Of a stretch of DNA of 5,565 nucleotides, positions 1 to 5,565 are shown one piece after another. The translations under genes were made by a program, and so were the position numbers. The first letter of the stretch is position 1. Each line of letters opens with the position of its first letter. Where the stretch lies: the NCBI GenBank assembly GCA_002363155.1, contig DEWH01000016.1, positions 1 to 5,565 on the forward strand, in the 5' to 3' direction. The notes under the pieces are model-generated. The model saw only the letters and a program-made list of their open reading frames with translations, made no database searches and was not told where the DNA came from. The DNA is from Ruminococcaceae bacterium UBA3215. GTDB taxonomy: Bacteria; Bacillota; Clostridia; Oscillospirales; Ruminococcaceae.

Positions 1-2
1 CG

Positions 3-968
<966 letters not shown>

Positions 969-992
969 AATTCATAAAAATCACGGCTTTTA

Positions 993-1004
993 CGGATAAA
1001 TCCG
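993..1004. repeat. Short palindrome in the gap after the isomerase gene
   Basis: CGGAT-AA-ATCCG is a perfect 5-bp inverted repeat in the AT-rich 75-base gap between the isomerase stop and the small ORF. It could be an operator half-site pair or chance. I see no well-spaced sigma-A promoter in this gap and no intrinsic terminator, so transcription probably continues from the isomerase gene into the next ORFs. Confidence 0.3.
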
Positions 1005-1043
1005 GCATAAATCGGTATCATATATCCGAAAGGCTGTGATCGT

Positions 1044-1223
1044 ATGAATATGATAGTATGCGGCAGTGACTGCCGCTATCAGAAGGACGGCTACTGCTGT
1101 CTCGAAGGCAGAGCCGTTATAACAAATGCAGTAAGCTCTCCGTGCTGCTACTATGAGCAGAATGAGAAAGCGCGCAGAGATTCACCCGGCGACAGCACCG
1201 GAACGGTGCGAGAGACCGGGTGA
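1044..1223 (+). CDS. Small Cys-rich protein, 59 aa, possibly metal-binding
   Basis: ATG at 1044 follows a GAAAGG Shine-Dalgarno (1028-1033) at a 10-base spacing, and the frame runs 59 codons to TGA at 1221-1223. Six cysteines lie at residues 6, 10, 18, 19, 34 and 35, in a pattern C-x3-C-x7-CC-x14-CC, with a RYQKDGYC core followed by a short linker and CCYYE. This resembles small clostridial Cys-rich proteins with a C-x(3-4)-C-x-Y-x-K-D-G-x-C pattern, some of which carry the unhelpful database name 'hydroxymyristoyl-ACP dehydratase', and more loosely the DUF1540 group. Those families are thought to bind metal, but no function is established. There is no signal peptide or membrane segment. Residues 47-59 are hydrophilic and are encoded by the left and right arms of a nested inverted repeat, so the C-terminal tail may owe its sequence to RNA structure. 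The position between two sugar genes suggests co-transcription. Confidence 0.6.
   Translation: MNMIVCGSDCRYQKDGYCCLEGRAVITNAVSSPCCYYEQNEKARRDSPGDSTGTVRETG
1182..1223 (+). repeat. Nested perfect inverted repeat (two-tier RNA hairpin candidate)
   Basis: The outer arms TCACCCGG (1182-1189) and CCGGGTGA (1216-1223) are exactly complementary over 8 bp. Inside them GCACCG (1195-1200) and CGGTGC (1204-1209) form a second perfect 6-bp stem with a GAA loop. The two stems are separated by an internal loop of 5 and 6 bases (1190-1194, 1210-1215). No T-tract follows, so this is not a standard intrinsic terminator. It overlaps the last codons and the stop of the small ORF and ends 46 bases before the binding-protein start. 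It could be an mRNA processing or stability element, a translational control structure, or part of an unrecognised leader RNA. I could not match it to a riboswitch class that I know. Confidence 0.65.
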
Positions 1224-1234
1224 GGCGCAGGGGA

Positions 1235-1244
1235 GCAGTACTGC
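1235..1244. repeat. 10-bp palindrome upstream of the binding-protein gene
   Basis: GCAGTACTGC is a perfect 10-bp palindrome between the nested hairpin and the Shine-Dalgarno of the solute-binding protein gene. It might be part of the same leader structure or a protein-binding site; chance is also possible. Confidence 0.3.
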
Positions 1245-1250
1245 CAGATG

Positions 1251-1257
1251 AAAGGAG
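1251..1257 (+). promoter_or_regulatory. Ribosome binding site for the solute-binding protein
   Basis: AAAGGAG lies 12 bases before the ATG at 1270. The spacing is slightly long, but the following hydrophobic signal peptide and lipobox confirm this start, and an ATG at 1248 is out of frame. Confidence 0.7.
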
Positions 1258-1269
1258 CTGTTCGATCCA

Positions 1270-2856
1270 ATGAGAACATCAAAAAGAGTAGTGTCGGCAT
1301 TACTCGCTTCAACGCTGATAATCGGAGCTGCAGGCTGCGGAGGCGGCGGAGGAAGAACAACCGAAGCCGGCAATAACGGCGGAGAACCTGCACAGACCAC
1401 TGCCGCGGTTACCACCACGGAGGATCCCAACAAGGCGATCGATACCGAGGTAAACTACGAGGATATGGCGAATATCGAAGAGGTAAGCTCTTCCAACGAG
1501 GAAGGTGCAGGAAAGCTTTATGAATCCGGTAAGACTGCCGGAAACCTTAAAGTTCTCTGCTTCTACGATTTCCACAACATAGAGCCTGACGCTTCCGTCA
1601 GCAAAGTTTATGCGGAGCGCTTCGGCGGTACCGTTGAGACCGAGATCTGCGGATCTACGGAAGTTCCCGAGAGACTCGGCGTGCTTATGGCTTCCGGTCA
1701 GTCCCCGGATATCATCAGATCCGGCTGGGAGTACATGCCCGGATACTTCATCAACAACAGATTCCAGCCTATGGACGACTGGCTCGATATCAACTCTCCC
1801 ATCTGGAAGGATATGAGCAATATCCTTGAAAGCTACGCTTATAACGGCAAGCACTACTACTGGCCGTCCAACCTGTCCCCGAACTACGGCATCACTTACT
1901 GCACGGCTAACGTAGAGGCTACCGGCTGCAAGGATCCTATGGATCTTTACTTCTCCGGCGAATGGACATGGAACGAGTTCGAGGATATCCTTCTCAAGTG
2001 GAAGGCAATAGATCCCGAGAACGTCGGCATTTCAATGGGTGAGAGCTCCGCACTTCATCTTGCGGCTACCACCGGTACCGCTGCTATCGAGTTCACCGGT
2101 ACAGACATCGTCAATAACCTCAGAAGCGCAAATGTTATGAGGGCTATGGAGTTTGCCGAGAAGCTCGGACGTGAAGACCTTGTATTCCCCGACTGGAGAG
2201 GACCCGATACAGATGCATCTTGGGACAACCTGATGTTCTTTATCATGCCTGCCGAGTGGGCTATCACCTGCGGACAGGAGACATGGTTCAAGAAGGGTCT
2301 TGAGGGTAAGATCCGCACAGTTCCCATGCCGCGTGACCCGAACTCCGACACATATTCGATACTCGGCGACTCTTACGGATATCTTGTTCCCTCCGGCGCT
2401 ACGAATATGCAGGGAGCTGCTGCGTGGATCCTTGCTGCGCGTATCTACAGAACTGATCCCGAAGTCGTTCAGAAGAACCGTGACGAGCTTATGTATGACG
2501 GCGCTTACTACTACATCAAGTGCCCCGAGTGCAAGCACCCCTTTGAGAGTGAATACGGCGAAGAAGGCGAGACCTGCCCTGAGTGCGGAACGCCCAGAAA
2601 GGCTAAGTTCAAGGTTACTTACGACGAGCAGCAGATGCAGGTATTCGACGACATGGTCGATCCTTCCAAGTTCAACTTCGTATTCGACTGCCACCGCGGC
2701 TTCGGCGCAGACCTCAAGCAGCAGATAATCGACATCTTCGACTATCCGCTCAAGGGTACCGAGACTTATATCCAGATGCTCGAAGAGAACTACAACGTAG
2801 TTGAAGCTTCTCTCGATCCTTACCGCCAGCTCATCAAGGAAGCTGCCGGCTCATGA
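1270..2856 (+). CDS. Extracellular solute-binding lipoprotein (ABC sugar type) with zinc-ribbon-like insertion
   Basis: This 528-residue protein is a family 1-type substrate-binding lipoprotein of an ABC importer, anchored on the outer face of the membrane. The N-terminus MRTSKR is basic and is followed by a hydrophobic stretch (7-21) and a lipobox ending AAGC, with C23 as the lipidated residue. Residues 24-80 form a Gly/Thr/Glu-rich linker. The binding fold starts near 92 (NLKVLCFYD). Typical features are a SGQSPDI segment (142-148), an aromatic-rich region including YYWPS (196-200) and EWTWNEF (231-237), and a GDSYGYLVPSGA segment (366-377). It is longer than the usual roughly 420-450 residues because of the linker and an insertion near 415-447 holding C418-x2-C421-x14-C436-x2-C439, a pattern of zinc ribbons. 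The ligand is probably a mono- or oligosaccharide, inferred from the family and the isomerase upstream. No permease or ATPase genes are in the window, so partners must be encoded elsewhere. Confidence 0.88.
   Translation: MRTSKRVVSALLASTLIIGAAGCGGGGGRTTEAGNNGGEPAQTTAAVTTTEDPNKAIDTEVNYEDMANIEEVSSSNEEGAGKLYESGKTAGNLKVLCFYDFHNIEPDASVSKVYAERFGGTVETEICGSTEVPERLGVLMASGQSPDIIRSGWEYMPGYFINNRFQPMDDWLDINSPIWKDMSNILESYAYNGKHYYWPSNLSPNYGITYCTANVEATGCKDPMDLYFSGEWTWNEFEDILLKWKAIDPENVGISMGESSALHLAATTGTAAIEFTGTDIVNNLRSANVMRAMEFAEKLGREDLVFPDWRGPDTDASWDNLMFFIMPAEWAITCGQETWFKKGLEGKIRTVPMPRDPNSDTYSILGDSYGYLVPSGATNMQGAAAWILAARIYRTDPEVVQKNRDELMYDGAYYYIKCPECKHPFESEYGEEGETCPECGTPRKAKFKVTYDEQQMQVFDDMVDPSKFNFVFDCHRGFGADLKQQIIDIFDYPLKGTETYIQMLEENYNVVEASLDPYRQLIKEAAGS
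2521..2586 (+). other. Four-cysteine zinc-ribbon-like segment inside the binding protein
   Basis: Codons 418-439 of the binding protein encode CPEC, a 14-residue acidic stretch, then CPEC, followed by GTPRKAKF. Two CPxC knuckles about 14 residues apart are the signature of zinc-ribbon or rubredoxin-like metal sites. Such sites are typical of cytosolic proteins and are unexpected in a secreted lipoprotein. The flanking sequence (YYYIK before, FKVTYDEQQMQVFDDM after) reads as normal binding-protein helices, so this looks like a compact domain inserted in a loop. It is in frame, with codon use like the rest of the gene. Confidence 0.7.
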
Positions 2857-2866
2857 TCCGCGCGGA
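2857..2866. repeat. GC palindrome directly after the binding-protein stop
   Basis: TCCGCGCGGA is a perfect 10-bp palindrome immediately after the TGA at 2854-2856, followed by a GCGTGACGC near-palindrome at 2872-2880. No T-tract follows either one. The rest of the 2881-2944 gap shows nothing I can name. Confidence 0.3.
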
Positions 2867-2944
2867 CGGCGGCGTGACGCTGCACCCGAATGAGATAATG
2901 CAAGGTATGCAGACAGTTCAGATGTATCGTTTTTGAACAAAATC

Positions 2945-2973
2945 AAGGCTCCCCCGAGAGGGGGAGCTTTTTT
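2945..2973 (+). terminator. Strong Rho-independent terminator
   Basis: GCTCCCCC (2948-2955) pairs perfectly with GGGGGAGC (2960-2967) around a GAGA loop (a GNRA tetraloop), and the stem is followed at once by six T residues (2968-2973). The AAG before the stem can extend pairing into the T-tract. It closes the isomerase, small ORF and binding-protein block. It also lies in the leader of the next gene: the Shine-Dalgarno of the decarboxylase begins one base after the T-tract. Confidence 0.93.
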
Positions 2974-2974
2974 C

Positions 2975-2980
2975 GGAGGA
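2975..2980 (+). promoter_or_regulatory. Ribosome binding site that fixes a TTG start
   Basis: GGAGGA is a near-perfect anti-16S match ending 8 bases before the TTG at 2989. It supports TTG as the initiation codon of the decarboxylase-family gene; the first ATG in this frame (codon 22, in HMPGGKG) would cut into the conserved N-terminal motif. Confidence 0.85.
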
Positions 2981-2988
2981 CAGAGATC

Positions 2989-4272
2989 TTGAAAACACCA
3001 ATACACGATTTTCTTGTAAAATACGCGGAAAGCGGCAATGTCCGCGCTCACATGCCGGGAGGAAAGGGGATAGAGTACCCCCTCGATATAACCGAGATAA
3101 ACGGTGCTGATGTGCTGTATGAAAGCTGCGGTATCATACGCGAAAGCGAATGTAATACTGCCGGTCTTTTCGGTGCGGCAGAGACCTGCTATTCCTGCGG
3201 GGGAGCGACTCTTTCGATACAGGCTATGCTTGCCGCGGCGGTATCGCTTATCGGCAAGAAAAAGATAGCTGCCGGGAGATACTCGCATAAGAGCCTTATA
3301 AACAGCGCTGTGCTGCTGGGTCTGAACGTGAAATGGATATATCCGGACACGTTTCTCGGTGCGGATATAAAGCCGGAAGATGTGGAGCGTGCGATAGACG
3401 GCGATACTGCGGCAGTTTTCGTGAACTCCGTTGACTATCTCGGCGGTCAGTCCGACATTGCCGCAATATCGGAAGTCTGCAAAAAACACGGTGTGCTGCT
3501 GCTCGCTGACAACGCCCACGGTGCCTACAAGGTATTTACCGGTGACCACCCGCTTTCGCTCGGAGCCGATATGACCGCCGACAGCGCCCATAAGACGCTG
3601 CCTGCGATAACGGGTACGGCATATCTTCATCTTGCGGACAGTGCGTATCTTTCCGCGGCGAAATCTGCAATGTCTCTTTTCGGCAGTTCCAGCCCGTCCT
3701 ATCTTATGCTGGACAGTCTCGATCTCTGCGCGAAGTATATTGCGGAAGAACGGGAAAGTGCGCTGCACACAACAGAGCGTGTGCGGGAACTGAAAGCGGA
3801 GCTGATTTCGGCTGGTGTTCCGCTGTATCCGAGTGACGATATGCGCATCACCGTTGACGCGGCAGCTATGGGATATACCGGCGAACAGATCGGACAGCTT
3901 ATCCGGGGGAAAGGCGCAGAATGCGAGATGTGCGGGAACAGGTATGCCGTGCTGCTGTTCTCGGTTGTACAGCCGGAGAAGGACTTCGCTGTTCTGTCGG
4001 AGATGCTGCGGAGCATACCGCGCACCGAACCGGTTGAAATACGGGAAATCCCGGTGATCAGACCGGAAGCTGCAATGACGGCAAGAGAAGCTTATTTCTC
4101 CGCGAAAAAGACCGTTTCGGTAAAAGAAGCGGTGGGAATGATCTGTGCAGGTATAAACTCACCATGTCCGCCGTGTGTGCCGATAGTTTATCCCGGTGAG
4201 GTGATCCCGGCGGAAGCAGCAGAAGCCATGCTTTATTACGGTGTCGGGAAAATAGAATGCTGTTCTCTGTAA
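2989..4272 (+). CDS. PLP-dependent Orn/Lys/Arg decarboxylase family protein (short form)
   Basis: This 427-residue cytosolic protein belongs to the fold-type I Orn/Lys/Arg decarboxylase family (COG1982; relatives of Bacillus SpeA/YaaO), which makes polyamines or diamines from basic amino acids. Visible motifs in order are HMPGGKG (21-27, usually HMPGHKG), a Gly-rich cofactor phosphate region near CGGATL (70-75), SHKS (99-102), ADNAHGAY (173-180, usually DEAHG) with D174 and H177 placed to contact PLP, SAHKT (199-203) with K202 as the Schiff-base lysine, and the C-terminal CPPCVPIVYPGE (393-404, usually PPGIP..PGE). Start choice is set by GGAGGA before the TTG. At 427 residues it lacks the N-terminal wing domain of the large enterobacterial enzymes and is also shorter than the roughly 480-490-residue Bacillus type, mostly in the C-terminal half by my estimate. 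Substrate cannot be assigned; some short members may not be true decarboxylases. It stands between a terminator and the rodA promoter, so it is probably a single-gene unit or fed by read-through. Confidence 0.85.
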   Translation: MKTPIHDFLVKYAESGNVRAHMPGGKGIEYPLDITEINGADVLYESCGIIRESECNTAGLFGAAETCYSCGGATLSIQAMLAAAVSLIGKKKIAAGRYSHKSLINSAVLLGLNVKWIYPDTFLGADIKPEDVERAIDGDTAAVFVNSVDYLGGQSDIAAISEVCKKHGVLLLADNAHGAYKVFTGDHPLSLGADMTADSAHKTLPAITGTAYLHLADSAYLSAAKSAMSLFGSSSPSYLMLDSLDLCAKYIAEERESALHTTERVRELKAELISAGVPLYPSDDMRITVDAAAMGYTGEQIGQLIRGKGAECEMCGNRYAVLLFSVVQPEKDFAVLSEMLRSIPRTEPVEIREIPVIRPEAAMTAREAYFSAKKTVSVKEAVGMICAGINSPCPPCVPIVYPGEVIPAEAAEAMLYYGVGKIECCSL

Positions 4273-4286
4273 ATTGCCGAAAACCC

Positions 4287-4315
4287 TTGCAAAAAGCTCG
4301 CTTTTGGTATATAAT
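4287..4315 (+). promoter_or_regulatory. Sigma-A type promoter for the rodA-like gene
   Basis: A -35 box TTGCAA (4287-4292) and a perfect -10 box TATAAT (4310-4315) are separated by exactly 17 bp. Transcription would begin near 4322, giving a leader of roughly 37 bases. The spacer contains an inverted repeat, AAAAGC-TC-GCTTTT (4292-4305), which could be an operator. No intrinsic terminator separates the decarboxylase stop at 4272 from this promoter. Confidence 0.88.
4292..4305. repeat. Inverted repeat in the promoter spacer
   Basis: AAAAGC and GCTTTT are perfect 6-bp arms around a 2-base centre, lying between the -35 and -10 boxes of the rodA-like promoter (the first base overlaps the last base of the -35). 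A dimeric regulator bound here would block RNA polymerase. A short A/T-rich repeat can also occur by chance. Confidence 0.4.
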
Positions 4316-4358
4316 AGAATAGATATGAAAGTGATAATGAGATCCGGGAAAGAGCGAA

Positions 4359-5519
4359 ATGAACAAAGCCTTTAAGCGTATAACCGAATACTGGAAGAAC
4401 CTCGATAAGGCGCTGCTTCTTCTGTGCGTGCTTATAAGCGCGTTCAGCGTTTTTCTGCTGTACACTATGAATGTGAACGGGATAAGCGGTCAGGTAAGCG
4501 GCAGACAATGGCGCGTAAATGCGGTCTCGGCGGTCATAGGTATCTGTTGCACACTTGTTATCGCGCCGATAGACTATAAATTTCTGTCGAGGATATGGTG
4601 GATATATACCCCGATAGCGCTGATACTTGTGCTTCTGCTGTTCACACCCCTCGGAAGGGGAGTTGAGGGCGCGGACGATATCGGCTGGCTCAATCTCGGC
4701 TTTATACAGTTTCAGCCTTCCGAGCTGCTGAAGATAGCGTTTATAATGACATTTGCCACGCATCTGAGCAAAGTCGGGGCAAGGCTGAATGAACCGCTGA
4801 ATGTCATGCTCCTGTGCTTACACGGAGCCGTTCCTGTCGCAATAATCGTCAAGCAGGGCGATGACGGCTCGGCGCTGGTGTTCATCTCGATCTTCACGGC
4901 AATGATCTTTGCTGCCGGTATCTCGTGGAAGTACATCATAGCGGCGCTGTTTCTGGTTCCTGCTGCGGTTTATGTCGTCTGGAACTATATGATGCAGCCC
5001 TACCAGATCAAGCGCATACAGATACTCTGGGACGAGCAGATGCAGCAGGAGGAGATGCTCGGCATCTATATGCAGCAGTACCTCGGCAAGAAGGCGCTCG
5101 GCTCCGGAAGAATGACTGGTCTCGGCATCTTCGGCAGCGACAAGTACACCTACGTTCCCGAACTTGATACGGACTTTATTTTCTCGTATATCGGAATGAC
5201 CCTCGGATTTGTCGGCTGCATACTCACCGCGGCAGTACTGGCGGTGCTTTGCCTGAAGATACTGTCGAATGCCGCTTCGTCGAAGGACAGTCTCGGGCGG
5301 CTGATATGTATCGGAGTGTTTGCGATATTCTTTTCGCATTCGATAATAAACATCGGTATGGATCTCGGAGTTCTGCCTGTTATCGGCATACCTCTCCCGC
5401 TGATTAGCGCGGGCGGAACATCGGTGGTGTCGCTGTATGCGGCAGTGGGTCTCGTGATGAGCGTCCACTATCACCGGCATAAGGCAGAGCACATGTTCTA
5501 TACCGAAAAATACGACTGA
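4359..5519 (+). CDS. rodA: SEDS-family peptidoglycan polymerase, RodA-like
   Basis: This 386-residue polytopic membrane protein belongs to the SEDS family (RodA/FtsW/SpoVE), glycosyltransferases that polymerise lipid II into peptidoglycan with a class B PBP partner. About ten hydrophobic segments are visible, from residues 18-37 to about 353-370. Conserved landmarks are WLNLGFIQFQPSELLK (110-125), the extracellular loop with YQIKRIQ (215-221) and LGSGRMTGLGIFGS (247-260), LDTDFIFSYIGMTLGFVG (269-286), and NIGMDLGVLPVIGIPLPLIS (331-350), followed by AGGTS and a MSVHYHR end. D272 in TDFIF matches the essential Asp (D262 of E. coli RodA as recalled). The NIGM..GVLPV.GIPLPL and MS.H.HR segments are closer to RodA than FtsW, so elongation-type wall synthesis is the better guess. 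Usual SYGGS is SAGGT here. The length is normal. The Shine-Dalgarno is weak (GGGAA, 4346-4350), but a consensus promoter lies just upstream. Confidence 0.92.
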   Translation: MNKAFKRITEYWKNLDKALLLLCVLISAFSVFLLYTMNVNGISGQVSGRQWRVNAVSAVIGICCTLVIAPIDYKFLSRIWWIYTPIALILVLLLFTPLGRGVEGADDIGWLNLGFIQFQPSELLKIAFIMTFATHLSKVGARLNEPLNVMLLCLHGAVPVAIIVKQGDDGSALVFISIFTAMIFAAGISWKYIIAALFLVPAAVYVVWNYMMQPYQIKRIQILWDEQMQQEEMLGIYMQQYLGKKALGSGRMTGLGIFGSDKYTYVPELDTDFIFSYIGMTLGFVGCILTAAVLAVLCLKILSNAASSKDSLGRLICIGVFAIFFSHSIINIGMDLGVLPVIGIPLPLISAGGTSVVSLYAAVGLVMSVHYHRHKAEHMFYTEKYD

Positions 5520-5546
5520 TACTAAATTAGTATCTGTCCTTAGACA
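5518..5546 (+). repeat. Two small inverted repeats at the rodA 3' end
   Basis: GATACTA (5518-5524) and TAGTATC (5528-5534) form a perfect 7-bp stem with an AAT loop that overlaps the stop codon. Directly after it, TGTC-CTTA-GACA (5535-5546) forms a second 4-bp stem. The stems are AT-rich and no T-tract follows, so this is at best a weak terminator or an mRNA 3'-end element. The remaining bases to 5565 hold nothing recognisable. Confidence 0.4.
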
Positions 5547-5565
5547 AAACCAAGTAATTTCGTCA

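Noticed and set aside
969..1043. A promoter in the gap before the small ORF
   Set aside because: AT-rich hexamers such as TTTACG and TATCAT exist, but the spacing of 21 bp is wrong and no better pair was found.
1182..1245. A known riboswitch upstream of the binding-protein gene
   Set aside because: The conserved sequence elements I know for cobalamin, SAM, FMN, glycine, THF, c-di-GMP, T-box and guanidine classes are not present; only the nested stems are clear.
2032..2694. A 220-codon open frame on the minus strand
   Set aside because: It is antisense to the binding-protein gene, with no ribosome binding site or family resemblance that I can see.
2898..2936. A 12-codon ORF (MQGMQTVQMYRF) before the terminator, as an attenuator leader peptide
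   Set aside because: There is no Shine-Dalgarno, only one Arg and no run of regulatory codons, and no clear competing RNA pairing was found.
2851..3768. A 305-codon open frame on the minus strand
   Set aside because: It lies opposite the decarboxylase-family gene and the terminator, has no recognisable domain, and is rich in Arg/His/Ser as expected of an antisense shadow frame.
4818..5492. A 224-codon open frame on the minus strand
   Set aside because: It is antisense to the rodA-like gene, which has full family motifs; the minus-strand product has no membrane or domain logic.
5518..5553. A minus-strand promoter (TTGTCT, 17 bp, TAGTAT) pointing back into rodA
   Set aside because: The boxes are weak, fall within inverted repeats, and no minus-strand gene is supported downstream.

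Overview
The window reads as chromosomal DNA of a Gram-positive anaerobe of the Clostridia, most likely a Ruminococcus-like member of the Oscillospiraceae. This is an inference. It rests on a near-consensus sigma-A promoter, strong Shine-Dalgarno sites with one TTG start, a lipoprotein whose mature end is a Gly/Thr/Glu-rich linker typical of ruminococcal surface lipoproteins, and a rumen/gut-style sugar isomerase and solute-binding protein. All confident genes are on the + strand. I see no mobile element, CRISPR array, tRNA or rRNA.

Left block (1 to about 2973) is carbohydrate-related. It opens inside an L-fucose isomerase-family gene whose 5' end lies outside the window. After a 75-base gap comes a 59-codon Cys-rich small ORF (1044-1223). 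After another 46 bases comes a 528-residue extracellular solute-binding lipoprotein. A strong intrinsic terminator (2945-2973) closes this block. The spacing suggests one transcription unit in which the lipoprotein captures a sugar and the isomerase processes one, but no ABC permease is visible here. Two things stand out: a four-cysteine zinc-ribbon-like insertion near the C-terminus of the binding protein, and a nested GC-rich inverted repeat at the 3' end of the small ORF, just upstream of the binding-protein gene.

Middle block (2975-4272) is a single gene for a short PLP-dependent Orn/Lys/Arg decarboxylase-family protein. Its ribosome binding site begins one base after the T-tract of the preceding terminator and it uses a TTG start, an arrangement that suggests read-through or attenuation.

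Right block (4273-5565) carries a well-formed sigma-A promoter (TTGCAA, 17 bp, TATAAT), then a full-length SEDS-family cell-wall polymerase most like RodA. The last 46 bases are AT-rich and hold two small inverted repeats. The decarboxylase and rodA have no obvious functional link to the sugar block; the terminator and the separate promoter support three largely independent units.
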